From Elymus sibiricus (lineage: Eukaryota; Streptophyta; Magnoliopsida; Poales; Poaceae): DNA of 64,000 bases. How positions within the stretch are numbered: the stretch's first letter is position 1; each line of letters starts with the position of its first letter. The stretch spans positions 541,240,222 to 541,304,221 of the forward strand of contig CM077667.1 in the NCBI GenBank assembly GCA_039707655.1. The letters run 5' to 3'. This document shows, in pieces, positions 23,823-34,879 of this stretch. Made by a program: the position numbers and the translations under genes. A model generated the notes under the pieces. The model did not search any database. It had not been told where the DNA came from and saw only the letters and a list, made by a program, of their open reading frames with translations.

Positions 23823-24800
23823 ACAACTTACAATGAGCTCTTCATCACCTCCGTACACAAGTAGTAAATCCTTGGTCCTTCTGACGTACTTAAGAATACC
23901 CTTGACTGCGGCCCAGTGTTCCAATCCTGGATCACTTTGGTAGCGGCTGCTAACACTTAGCTCATAGGAAATGTCCGGTCTTGTACATAGCATGGCATAC
24001 ATAATAGAACCAACTGCCGAAGCATATGGAACATCATTCATTTGTACTCGCTCATCGAGGGTCCGAGGACTCTGATTCTTGCAAAGCACTGTGCCAGGTG
24101 ACATGGGGAGTAGGCCTTTCTTGGAGTTCTCCATGTTGAACCTTTTCAACACCTTGTCAATGTAAGTGCTTTGGCTAAGCGCTACCAGGCGTCTTGATCT
24201 ATCTCTATAGATTCTGATGCCCAATACATATGCCGCTTCACCTAAGTCTTTCATTGAAAAACTCTTCTTCAATGAGTCTTTTTTTTCGCTAAGAAAATTC
24301 ACGTCATTTCCAATCAACAATATGTCATCCACATACAAGATTAGAAATGCTTTTGCGCTCCCACTAAACTTCTTGTAAACACAAGATTCTTCGTCGTTCC
24401 TGATGAAGCCAAACTCTTTGACCACTTCATCAAAACGAATGTTCCAGCTCCTTGATGCTTGCTTCAGACCATAAATGGCTTTTTGAAGCTTACATACCTT
24501 TCCAGCATTCTTAGGATCGATAAAACCTTCTGGCTGTATCATGTATACATCCTTTTCAAGGTTTCCATTTAGGAAAGCCGTTTTGACAACCATCTGCCAT
24601 ATTTCATAATCGAAATAAGGAGCAATTGCTAATAATATCCGAATAGACCTAAGCATAGCTACGGGCGAGAAAGTCTCGTCGTAGACCACCCCTGGAACTT
24701 GCGTGAACCCTTTCGCGACAAGTCTAGCTTTGTGGATAGTAATGTTACCATTCGCGTCCGTCTTTCTTTTGAAAATCAATTTACAACTAATAGGTTTTAC
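23823..24800 (-). pseudogene. Displaced copia pol fragment B (reverse transcriptase)
   Basis: This is a near-identical copy (about five differences in 970 bases) of 20834-21808 in the main copia body, covering the RT palm with LYVDDILLIGND. It is joined on one side to a gypsy LTR and on the other to unrelated sequence at 24801. Its right edge GGTTTTAC is the same pol position at which fragment A starts. The open frame across it (23700-24968) is a chance fusion. Confidence 0.85.
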
Positions 24801-25074
24801 GGTGGGAGTTATGACAGAGTCGGAACTGATGAGGGAGCATTCGGCCCGCCACGGCAAATATGTCCACGTGGCCCAACTAAGCCTTTCTTGCCCCCATCCT
24901 GAACGAAACATCAATACTGGTCGAGTGTCCATGTTAGCGTGCGGGGGCTTTTGTAACACACATGCCATCTATATATTGGTGACACAATTCCTTCAAATCA
25001 CATAACGGTAACGAACAAAACTTACAATGAGTTTGTTGGGCAACTCTCTAGTGTTTCAGCCTTTCCTGTGATGT
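24801..25074. other. Unassigned spacer
   Basis: I see no gene or element ends here. A 13-base string AACTTACAATGAG at 25018-25030 is identical to the left edge of pol fragment B at 23824. Confidence 0.4.
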
Positions 25075-25265
25075 TCTTTATGTGGGAGACGACGTTCAAT
25101 TCGACTATGAGGCGCCTGTGGGGACCTTTGTCAATCTCAATATGTCGTGCGCTGACACAGTGTCTCAGAGGTGCTCATAGGGGTAGAGTGTACAAGCGTG
25201 TATTCATAGGAATGAGTGTATGTGTGTGTATGTGAGCATTTATGATTGTACTGTGTTAAAAAAAC
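25075..25265 (+). mobile_element. Diverged Au-type SINE, 3' part
   Basis: Segments such as GGGAGACGACGTTC, GAGGCGCCTGTGG and GAGGTGCTCATAGGGGTAGAG followed by ...TACTGTGTTAAAAAA match, in order, the better copy at 61.4-61.8 kb in reverse. The tRNA-like head is missing. Confidence 0.6.
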
Positions 25266-25508
25266 TATATAGTGCCACTTGATTACTAGACGACATTAAC
25301 TCTCCGATGGTACCAAATTACTTGGCAAACCGTACACTTTGGTGATGACTAGAAAGGTGGCAAGGCCAAAAAGATCAATGCACCCATTTACTTGTTACTA
25401 ACCATTTTTTCTAATGAGATAAGTGGAGGCCAAAAAGCGCAAATGAGTTTTAAAAAAGATGAGTGTATAGTTAACCCATAAAAAAGGTTGTTTAAGACAA
25501 ATTGCACT

Positions 25509-26470
25509 TGGAGTTGTAATATATGATGCATGAGGCAAATAGTTTTTTGAGAGAGAGGCGACTAGTTAGGTGCCAACTAACCCTAGCCTCCACCCAGCTT
25601 CTAGCCCTCTCACCGTCGCCGAGCAAAACCAGCAAGGCGTCGGTGGCGGCGGAGAAGTCCGGATCGATATGGACTAATGTGGAGTCGTTGGAGGGTTGCT
25701 GTGGGATGGAGGAGATGTGTGCTCGAGTGGCGGCCTTCATCAAGCGGTGCACGACGACTACGTTGTTGAAGCCGACGGAGGCCGGAGGGATACAACGTGA
25801 AGATCTTCATCGGTGGCCCGATCTGGCAAGATCATCAGAGAAGAGAGTGTTGGTGCATGGTTCTAGATGGTGGCGAGCTCAACATCTCACCCGGATCTTC
25901 CGTATAGCAGCATTGGTGATTTTTTCAGGTTTTCTTTTGCTAAACTTCGCATTTGGTGTGGGGAACGAAGCGGAGGCATTGCCCCAAGGTAGGAATAGTG
26001 TTCTCCCCGCCCTATCTTCGTTCCTTTGGTGTGTTTTTCGACGGTCGAGGGCGTGTGCACTTGTGTCTTCGGAGGGTCTTTCGGGATCCAGTCGGTTTAG
26101 GTTTTCGGCGGATCCATCTGGATTCGGCCGGTTTTCATGGTCTTCGGAGTTTCTATGGGCCATTGTCGGTGTGTTTATTATTCGGGGCAGAGATTTCCTT
26201 CGCAGGTCGCCGGGGTTTCCTGTTCTGCATCGACAACTTTCCGACCGCTGCTTCTATAAGCTCATGGGTTTCAAAAGGTTTTCTCCACGGAGGCGGAGGC
26301 CGGGAGGTGGCACCGAGCTATGCTCATGGCCCGGTGTCGATGGATGAAGGAGAAAAAAGACTTTGTTACCCCAAAATCTTGAATGCATTTCTATTTTTCT
26401 ATAAGGGGGTGTTTGTAAATAGTTGTGATACTTAATATATGGCCTTAGGCCTTTTCGAGAAAGAAAAAAA
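25509..26470 (+). mobile_element. LINE-like retroposon without ORF, flanked by a 15-bp target duplication
   Basis: The 962-bp insert is bounded by identical AAGACAAATTGCACT at 25494-25508 and 26471-26485 and ends in GAGAAAGAAAAAAAAA. Such a target duplication plus A-rich tail is the mark of target-primed reverse transcription. No reverse transcriptase or endonuclease is encoded. The 5' half is GC-rich and leader-like, the 3' half resembles a LINE tail (TTAGGCCTTTTCGAG). It may be an internally deleted, non-autonomous LINE. Confidence 0.8.
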
Positions 26471-26738
26471 AAGACAAATTGCACTGCAATCAGCATCACG
26501 CGCTGCAGCGCGCTCTCTCTCTCTCTCTCCCTCCGTGTCCATATGTGCAGCAAGTCGTCGCCTCTTTCTTAAACCACAAGTAGGGTAATGGTTCTCTTAA
26601 GGAATCCACCGTAGCCAGCTCACTGGCCCTAGTCAGTTCACTATCATGTGTCCAGGCTCAAAGAATTTGGTATAGTAGAGGACGGTTGAGCATTAATTGT
26701 GCAGCTGGCCAACTCAACCCTGCTTAGTGGCTAGGCCC

Positions 26739-26746
26739 TTTAAAAG
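26739..26746 (+). promoter_or_regulatory. Possible TATA box of the receptor kinase gene
   Basis: TTTAAAAG lies about 135 bases before the proposed ATG at 26879, in a short non-repetitive stretch. Low-information match. Confidence 0.35.
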
Positions 26747-26878
26747 GGTAGCACGATACGAGAGTGTGGAGCAGCAAGCTTGCAAACTGCGGTGTGCCTT
26801 TTTTGGTTTTAGAGAAAGCATCCATGTTAAGTAGTACCGTGGCAGAGAGCGTTGCTAAGACTTGCTGCACGTTGTACC

Positions 26879-29208
26879 ATGGCACTCCTCGTGCTGCTCG
26901 GCGCAGTTCCTTGGCTCCTCCTCACCGTGGTGGTTGGCGGCCAGCAGGTCACGCCGCTGCCGTCCCCAACTACGTTCCCTTCAGGTACTGTTGTTAATTA
27001 CTCCTGTTCTTTCTTTTTCTTTATAGAACGTATGCCCCATCCCAAAATACAATGTATATTAGATTTTCTGAAAGTCAAACTTTATACACTTTTACCAAGT
27101 GTGTAGAAAGTAACAAGAATGTTTTCATTATTGAAAACACACCATATAAAAAATATATTTCATCATGAATCTAATGATATTGATTTGGAATTGTGAATCT
27201 GATAATTTTTTTCATACACATGGTAAAAGTTTTAAAGCTTGACTTAAGACAAAACTAGTATGCGATATTTTTTTTGCGGGAATTTTTTTCGATATATTCA
27301 TTAAATATCATGGCAGTACAAAGAACACAAGAAGTAACAAAAATTATATCCATGTCCGTAGACAATCTTGCGACCACTACAGGTACTAAAGCGAGTCGAA
27401 GGTGCACTGCCTTTATCGCCCCTCTCGCACTGTAAACGAGCAAACATTGTTGTAGTAGACAGTCGGAAAGTCGTCATGCTAAGTCCTAAAAGGACGAGCG
27501 CACTAGAACAACAACAGACGATAATGAAATGAAGCGTAGATCGGAAAAATCCAACCTGTAGACACATGAACGAAGACAAACGAAGACCGGATGCACCAAA
27601 GACAAACAGCGACCGAATCCCGTCAAATCCACCGGAGACGCACCTCCACATGCCCTCTGACGACGCGAGACGCACCGCCGGGATGGAGGTTAGGCAGGGA
27701 GAATCTTATTCCATCTTCAGGGAGTTGCCGCCGCCTCGCCTTTCTGATAAGGACACAAACCCTAAACAAACTAAAAAACACATAAAAACGAAGCATGAGC
27801 CCTCCTGCCGGCAAGGGCCAAGATCCACCGCGCCTCCATGGCCCTAAGAGCAACTCTAACCGGCCGACCCATTTCGTTCGCCCATGTCCCTTTGGGTCGA
27901 AGCGGACGAAAACGCTGGCCCAACGCGGCGACGCAAACCCAAATCGTGTCCGCTGGACATCCGCGTCGACGCATTTCAGGCCCAAATTTGGACCGGGTTT
28001 GCGTCGGCACGGAGACGAAATGGACGCCACGCGTGCCCCCGCGCTGTCCACCGCGTCCCCACACGTCAGTCGGCCAACCACACAACGTGGTCTTATTTAT
28101 TGCGGCCACCTACCGCGGGCCCACGCATGTGGCGGCGGGGAGGGGAGACTCATCCACTGACGTCCACATCTAGTTCATGTGCTCCCTCGCCGGCGACAAG
28201 AAATCCTAGCGAGCGCCATGGGCATCCTCAGAGGCAAGATCACCGCCGGCGCCGGCTCCTCCCGCGCAACTCCTCTTCCGCTGGCACCTTCACGGCCCGC
28301 GAGGGAGCGGCGGCACATCCCGATGCACCAGGCGTGGTGGTACTGGCCCGCCGCCGGGGCTGGTGGACCTCACCGGGCCTGGCTCAGACGACGAGGACGT
28401 CTAAGGCACCGTGGGGACGCCTAGGGCAGCGCTCGAGGCGCTTAGTTTTAATATAAATGTGAACTTTGGCCGGCTATGAATCGCCGGTGTAATGTTTAAT
28501 TAATGTTATGTTTGAGCCTAGCTCTCTGTTTTTCACGTGCCGCACATAAAAAATGGATCGAACTAGCGTTGGGTGCATGCGCCGACCCAAATCTAAAAAC
28601 TGTCATGGACGTCCACGCGACCAACCGAAACGGATAAAAACGGATAAAACGGGCATCCGTTTGAGTCGGTCGGTTGGAGTTGCTTCAAGGCCACAGGAGA
28701 CTAGGCACATCGATGGCGTATTTTGACATGAAGGGGTAACTTTTTTTTCAAAAGTCGTTTTTCTTATCGTGGTCGTCATCGCCCTACTGACAGAGACACC
28801 GCCCGAGCCAACCAGGTGGATGCTGGAAGATCTGCAGACAAGCAATAGCATCTCGAACCCGCCTTCCTCAGCTCCACTCCCTTCAGGTACTCTCGTTATT
28901 TGCTAGCTAGTTGCTCTGTTCTTTCTTTTTCTTTATAAAATGTATACCCTCCATCCAAAATATAATGTATATTAGATTTTTGGAAAGTCAAACTTCATAC
29001 AGTTTTACCAAGGTTATAGAAAGTAACATGAATATTTTCATTTTGCATACACACCATAAGAAAATATATCTCATGATGAATCTCAAGGTATTGATTGATA
29101 TTGTGAATCTCATAGAAAAATTATAAACTTGGTTAAAATTTATAAAGTTTGATTGAAGAGAAAATTAGCATGCACTATATTTAAACACATAAGAATTACT
29201 TTTTTGTT

Positions 29209-29250
<42 letters not shown>

Positions 29251-30782
29251 CAGAGTGTTAACTACTAACTACCCCGCAAAAAAAAATGTGCAATTTTTTA
29301 TTTTTTTGGATCTAACGAGAAACTCTTTTCTGTTCACCGGTGAAGTTCTCACTCGATCAGGAGGTAGAACTCTCTCTACAGATATAGCTATAAAAGTGGG
29401 CGTGCCTGTCGGTCTCGTGGGTTTTTTCATCTGCGCGGGTCTTTCTGTATGGATAATTCTTTCACTCCGCCGTAGGCGAAAGGGCATAGCAAGACCACAA
29501 AAGGAACCAGAAATATTCGACGAGCAGCCCATGGAAGAGGATTTGGAGCAAGGGCCTAGACCACTCTGCCACATGGCAAGACCACAAAAAGAACAAGAAA
29601 TATTCAACGAGCAGCCCATGGAAGAGGATTTCGAGCAAGGGCCCAGGCGATTCGGCTATAAAGAGCTCGCGGTCGCCACTAGAGACTTCTCCGACGAGGA
29701 GAAGCTTGGGGAAGGGGGTTTTGGGTCGGTCTACCGTGGCTATTTGAAAGATATGAACCGTCATGTTGCAATAAAAAGATTCTCCAAGACATCCACACAG
29801 GGGAAGAAGGAGTATGCTTCAGAGGTTAAGATCATAAGCCGGCTGAGGCACCGAAATCTCGTGCAGCTTATTGGCTGGTGCCACGACGATGGTGAGCTAT
29901 TGCTTGTGTACGATCTGATGCCAAATGGAAGCCTCGATACTCATATTCGCAACGAAAACAACATTCTATCATGGCCACACAGGTTAGGCATTTGACATTT
30001 CCATATTAATTTGCTTAACTGTGCGCCCAAACTATCTCTATTATTATTCAAGATAAATAAAAGGATCTATATACATATATGCTTTAACACATGTTATTTT
30101 GTTTAGGCATGCGATTGTGCTCGGTGTAGGATCTGCACTTGCGTACCTGCATCAGGATTGGGAGCAGTGTGTTCTGCATCGAGACGTCAAGCCAAGCAAT
30201 ATACTGTTGGACATGTCCTTCAATGCAAGGCTCGGTGACTTTGGCCTTGCAAGGCTCATTGACCACGGCAGAGTAGCCCACACAACGGTGCTTGCTGGCA
30301 CTATGTGGTACATGGACCCGATATGCATGGTCACATGCAAGGCAAGCCCTGAGTCCGACGTCTACAGCTTCGGCGTAGTTGTCCTCGAGATTGCCACTGG
30401 TCAACGCCCGGTCGTGATCATCCTCAAAGAAAATGAACAAGAATCCACCATACACCTAGTGCAATGGGTCTGGGAATTGTTCGGTGATGGACGGATTCTG
30501 GACGCCGCAGATGAGCGGCTGGACGGCGAATTTGACCGCCAGGGGATGGAACGTCTGATGGTCGTCGCGCTTTGGTGTGTGCACCCAGACAGCAGCATGA
30601 GGCCGTCCATTAGGCAGGCGTTGAATGTGATGCAGTCAGAGGCGCCATTGCCTAACCTACCAGCCAAGATGCCTGTTGCAATGTTCGTTCCACCAGTTGA
30701 TGGTTTCTTGACAGGCAGCAGCAGCAGCAGCAGCAACAGCGCAGGCACCAAAATTAGAAGTACATTTTCCTTGCTGAGATAG
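26879..30782 (+). CDS. Receptor-like kinase, L-type lectin RLK class by its kinase, without lectin domain
   Basis: Proposed exons 26879-26984, 29346-29982 and 30107-30782 give 472 codons in phase. Residues 1-23 (MALLVLLGAVPWLLLTVVVG) look like a signal peptide; a membrane segment spans about 53-76 followed by RRRRKG. The kinase domain has the glycine loop GEGGFGSVY (157-165), VAIK Lys179, helix-C Glu195, HRDVKPSN (272-279) and DFGLAR (292-297). The C-terminal SIRQALNVMQSEAPLP and PVAMFVPP are typical of lectin receptor kinases of the IX type. Odd points: only about 30 residues outside the membrane; GTMWYMDPIC where the family has GTMGYMDPEC, so the APE-motif Glu is Ile; and a duplicated juxtamembrane segment. 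The intron after HR (GTTAGG...TTTAG) is well supported. The first exon link is less certain; an alternative acceptor lies at 29361. Kinase exons 0.85, full model 0.5. Confidence 0.6.
26985..27268 (+). repeat. Intron 1 start, first copy of a duplicated exon-end/intron segment
   Basis: The segment starting CTTCAGGTACT, including a MITE-like stretch (CCATCCCAAAATACAATGTA), is repeated at 28881-29180 with moderate divergence. Both copies begin at a splice-donor-like GT. Confidence 0.6.
27269..27844 (-). mobile_element. Retroposon-like insertion inside intron 1
   Basis: Read on the minus strand it is GC-rich first, then AT-rich, ending ATTCCCGCAAAAAAAA at 27269. The tail CCCGC-poly(A) recurs in the tiny insert at 61503. 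No coding domain was recognised. The 5' edge is obscured by the neighbouring DNA element, so no target duplication was found. Confidence 0.45.
27848..28685. mobile_element. Harbinger-like non-autonomous DNA element inside intron 1
   Basis: Ends are GAGCAACTCTAACCGGCCGA and, inverted, AAGCAACTCCAACCGACCGA, flanked by TAA (27845-27847) and CAA (28686-28688). This fits PIF/Harbinger ends with a mutated three-base duplication. The interior holds a short GC-rich ORF (28218-28424, starting MGILRGKITAG) that I do not recognise. Confidence 0.55.
28748..28886 (+). pseudogene. Exon-like fragment, possible duplicate of receptor kinase exon 1
   Basis: The frame reads a hydrophobic stretch (VVFLIVVVIALL) then about 30 polar residues ending APLPS before a GT donor at 28887. 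The end parallels exon 1 (TTFPS before its donor) in phase and sequence, and the following intron is duplicated too. It could be an alternative first exon or a relic. Confidence 0.35.
29216..29247 (+). repeat. (CT)n microsatellite in intron 1
   Basis: About 32 bases of uninterrupted CT dinucleotides 100 bases before exon 2; could serve as part of a pyrimidine tract. Confidence 0.9.
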
Positions 30783-31231
30783 TAACGAATGGACTTGCTT
30801 AAATAATGAACAAACCACGGGCTGGGGCATTCATTTGTAAATTTATTTGCTTCTGTAATCCATTATTTGTAATATGTATTGTGTGATAGAGTGCAATTCT
30901 TATTTTACCAGTTGCTCAGAAATTATCATCCTCTGTCCGCTTTTCTTCCCATAGATGGGACCAGCACCAAATTGTTCATCTGATTACTTCTTGAATGCTC
31001 TATCATCCAGGCCAGAGAGGAATCTAGTTGAGAGAAAGGCCTCTCAAGTCTACCAGCAATTTTACTTTGCTCTATCTGTACCTGCGAATTAGCCTAAAAA
31101 AAATCTGTACCTGCGAATTAGCCTAAAAAAAATCTGTACCTGCGAATTAATTCAGGATTTCGTAGGGAGAAATTTGATCGTGTCGGTGATACAGGCAGAA
31201 CCAGAGCCAGAAAAAACAGACAAGTGGATAT
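30783..31231 (+). other. Kinase gene 3' region and spacer
   Basis: AT-rich with AATAATGAA at 30802 as a weak polyadenylation-type signal. A 29-bp unit starting CCTGCGAATTAGCC is repeated twice plus a partial copy at 31081-31153. No other gene seen. Confidence 0.5.
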
Positions 31232-31387
31232 TGTTGAGTATCGTGATTAGTTAGAAAACATAAGATAGACAAGGAATTATTCTGACTTGTCTTGTACTTC
31301 AAGTCGATCATGCACTCCTATATATATGCCCACGAGGCTTAAGCAATACAAAAAATGATATCATCAATTCTCCTATCCCTTCTAACA
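31232..31387 (+). repeat. 5' LTR of the split copia element
   Basis: 156 bp, TGTTGAGTATC...TTCTAACA, with TATATATAT at 31319 as a probable TATA box. Confidence 0.8.
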
Positions 31388-31399
31388 TGGTATTAGCCT
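31388..31399 (+). promoter_or_regulatory. Degenerate primer-binding site (initiator tRNA-Met type)
   Basis: TGGTATTAGCCT immediately follows the LTR; the usual form is TGGTATCAGAGC. Confidence 0.6.
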
Positions 31400-31429
31400 A
31401 ACCACTAGTAGAAAACAGGGCTTTGGTTC

Positions 31430-31735
31430 TAGGCCGAACGGAGCAATAGTCCCGGTCGTGTTACGAACCGGGACTAATGTGAGCATCAGTCCCGGTTCGG
31501 GCGGCTAGGACGCCAGCCGGGGCTCGGTAGGCACCAGTCCCGGTTCGAACGGGACCTTTAGTCCCGGTTGGTGTCACTCCCGGTTGGTGTCACCAACCGG
31601 GACTAAAGGTGTTGCGCCAGGAGCGAGGCCCTTTCGTCCCGGTTGGTGTCTCCAACCGGGACTACTGGTCTGTCTTCAGTCCCGGTTTTAGACACCAACC
31701 GGGACGACAAGTTTGCCCTATATATACCCCTCGCT
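31430..31735. repeat. CACTA left subterminal repeats and terminal promoter
   Basis: At least nine copies of the core AGTCCCGGTT or its complement, several as short hairpins, followed by CTATATATACCCC at 31719, a TATA-like box pointing inward. Confidence 0.75.
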
Positions 31736-31889
31736 CCCACCCTCTCCTCTGTTTTTTCCTCATATAAGGTGAGAGGTGTGTGCTAGTTTGTTTTCCCATC
31801 CTATGCACAAGAGGTGTTCGATGAAATGTCTGTGAGCATGATGCCAGTTGAGTTCACAAAAGGAGCAAATTTTCCGGTTATCTTGTATA

Positions 31890-34530
31890 TGCTGATCCAA
31901 GTCTCGATGAGAGAAGTTCTGTGGTTGCTTTCTGGTGGTAGGATTGTTCAAGTAACTGTTCGGCATATATAAGATAACCGCACCTTTGATTCTGGGTTGA
32001 AAGCCATAGTTATCCTCCACAAGTATTCTGATGATCACTGCAGTTACATGAAGGCGATGTATTAACTGGCAAGGTTAGCATTTGTTTCAATTTTTGGTAA
32101 ATGTATGTTTCTTTTCTTGTACAAATATGCATAATAGACAGATATGTGGGACCATTGGTAGGCCACCTGAAAAGCATGTGCTCTCATATCACCGATTCAT
32201 GAAAGGGTCAAAAGGGGAAGTTGATGATATGTTGAGGGCTGGGAAATCAGAGAATCCTATGAGAATAGTCTATTGTTTTGGCATATCTCATGAACATCCA
32301 GGCACCTTTATATTATCTTACATCAGGAGTACAAACCCACATCATGAGTATGATACCTATGAAAAATAATATTAACTTAAAATTATATAAATTTTATGTT
32401 AACAAAAAGTATTTTATAATATTCTTCAATAGAAAAAAGAATCAACTAAATTTTATAAAACTCTATTTATGATCAAAATAATATTAACTTGGAATTAAAT
32501 AAAAAATCAACTAATAATACAAATTGTTTCTGATCTAAAGTAAAGTTAATAGAAAGTGAAATTTATCCAACTAAATTTTTCGTAAAGTATTTTTTCTTAA
32601 AAACTTTTCATGATGCAACTCTTTTTGAATCTGTTTAAAGGAAAACTAAAACCAAAAATAGGAAAAATAGATACAGTCCCGGTTGGTGGCTCCAAGTCCG
32701 GATGAGAGGAGTTCTGGTTGCTTTCTCGTGAAACTGAGGACAACCTATCAGATGGTAGGATTGTTCAAGTAACTGTTCGACATATATAAGATAACCGAAT
32801 AATTTGCACCTTTGTTTCTGGGTTGAAAGCCATAGTTATGCTCCACAAGTATTCTGATGGTCACTGCAGTTACATGAAGGCGATGTATTAACTGGCAAGG
32901 TTGGCATTTGTTTCAATTTTTGGTAAATGTATGTTTCTTTTCTTGTACAAATATGCATAATAGATAGATATGTGGGACCATTGGTAGGCCACCTGAAAAG
33001 CATGTGCTCTCATATCACCGATTCATGAAAGGTTCAAAAGGGGAAGTTGATGATATGTTGAGGGTTGGGAAATCAGAGAATCCTATGAGAATAGTCTATT
33101 GTTTTGGCATATCTCATGAACATCCAGGCACCTTTATATTATCTTACATCAGGAGTACAAACCCACATCATGAGTATGGTACCTATGAAAAATAATATTA
33201 ACTTAAAATTATATAAATTTTATTAACAAAAAGTATTTTATAATATTTCTTCAATAGCAAAACAGAATCAACTAAAAAGATTTTATAAAACTCTATTTAT
33301 GATCAAAATAATATTAACTTAGAATTAAATAAAAAATCAACTAATAATACAAATTGTTTCTGATCTAAAGTAAAGTTAATAGAAAGTAAAATTTATCCAA
33401 CTAAATTTTTCATAAAGTATTTTTTCTTAAAAACTTTTCATGATGCAACTATTTTTGAATCTTTTTAAAAGAAAACTAAAACCAAAAATAGGAAAATTAG
33501 ATACAGTCCCGGTTGGTGGCTCCAAGTCTGGATGAGAGGAGTTCTGGTTGATTTCTCATGAAACTGAGGACAACCTATCAGATGGTAGGATTGTTCAAGT
33601 AACTGTTCGACATATATAAGATAACCGAATAATTTTCACCTTTGTTTCTGGGTTGAAAGCCATAGTTATGCTCCACAAGTATTCTGATGATCACTGCAGT
33701 TACATGAAGGCGATGTATTAACTGGCAAGGTTGGCATTTGTTTCAATTTTTGGTAAATGTATGTTTCTTTTCTTGTACAAATATGCATACTAGACAGATA
33801 TGTGGGACCATTGGTAGGCCACTTGAAAAGCATGTGCTCTCATATCACCGATTCATGAAAGGGTCAAAAGGGGAAGTTGATGATATGTTGAGGGCTGGGA
33901 AATCAGATAATCCTATGAGAATAGTCTATTGTTTTGGCATATCTCATGAACATCCAGGCACCTTTATATTACCTTACATCAGGAGTACAAACCCACATCA
34001 TGAGTATGGTACCTATGAAAAATAATGTTAACTTAAAATTATTTAAATTTTATTAACAAAAAGTATTTTATAATATTCTTCAATAGCAAAAAAGAATCAA
34101 CTAAAAAGATTTTATAAAACTATATTTATGATCAAAATAATATTAACTTAGAATTAAATAAAAAAATCAACTAATAATACAAATTGTTTCTGATCTAAAG
34201 TAAAGTTAATAGAAAGTAAAATGTATCCAACTAAATTTTTCATAAAGTATTTTTTCTTAAAAACTTTTCATGATGCAACTATTTTTGAATCTTTTTAAAA
34301 GAAAACTAAAACCAAAAATAGGAAAATTAGATACAGTCCCGGTTGGTGGCTCCAAGTCTGGATGAGAGGAGTTCTGGTTGATTTCTCATGAAACTGAGGA
34401 CAACATATCAGATGGTAGGATTGTTCAAGTGACTGTTCGGCATATATAAGATAACCGAATAATTTGCACCTTTGATTCTGGGTTGAAAGGCATAGTTATG
34501 CTCCACAAGTATTATATAAATATTACGTTA
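31890..34530 (+). repeat. Tandem repeat of about 830 bp, three copies plus a partial fourth
   Basis: Copies follow each other at 826- and 831-bp spacing (matching points 32191, 33017 and 33848). Each contains a frame ending ...PHHEYDTYEK or PHHEYGTYEK at 32082-32369, 33004-33195 and 33738-34025, about 95 codons. The middle copy has a stop upstream of 33004. I do not recognise the protein (GSKGEVDDMLRAGKS, FGISHEHPGTFILSYIR); it may be a relic of the transposase region. The remainder of each unit is AT-rich. Confidence 0.8.
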
Positions 34531-34879
34531 GCAAAAAGTATTTTATAATATTAACTTAAAACTCTATTTATCTTACATCAGGAGTACAAACCCACATCAT
34601 GAGAGAGAAATTAATCGCTGGAGGTGTTGTCATGCCAGTCAAGTCGACCAGGTTTTGTGAAGGGTTTTTCATGAGAATACCAGTAGACCAGGTTTCTTAT
34701 TTTTTCCAGCAACCTAGTAACATAAAACGATGATGGGTGCAAGTTTCGTATTTTTATGATTTTTTTGAATTAGTTCTGGTCAACCCTAGCGCTCATAACC
34801 CTTTCAAAACCCCTCTTAACCCTTCAAAAACCCCTCAAACCCTAGCCAAAACCCTTACCCTTCCTGGCCGCTGGTGGCC

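Noticed and set aside
23700..24968. 422-codon ORF as a single gene
   Set aside because: The middle is a displaced copia RT fragment; both ends are unrelated sequence joined by chance.
24801..24968. Minus-strand ORF part next to pol fragment B as a captured exon
   Set aside because: No splice signals or domain; the reading frame depends on the accidental fusion.
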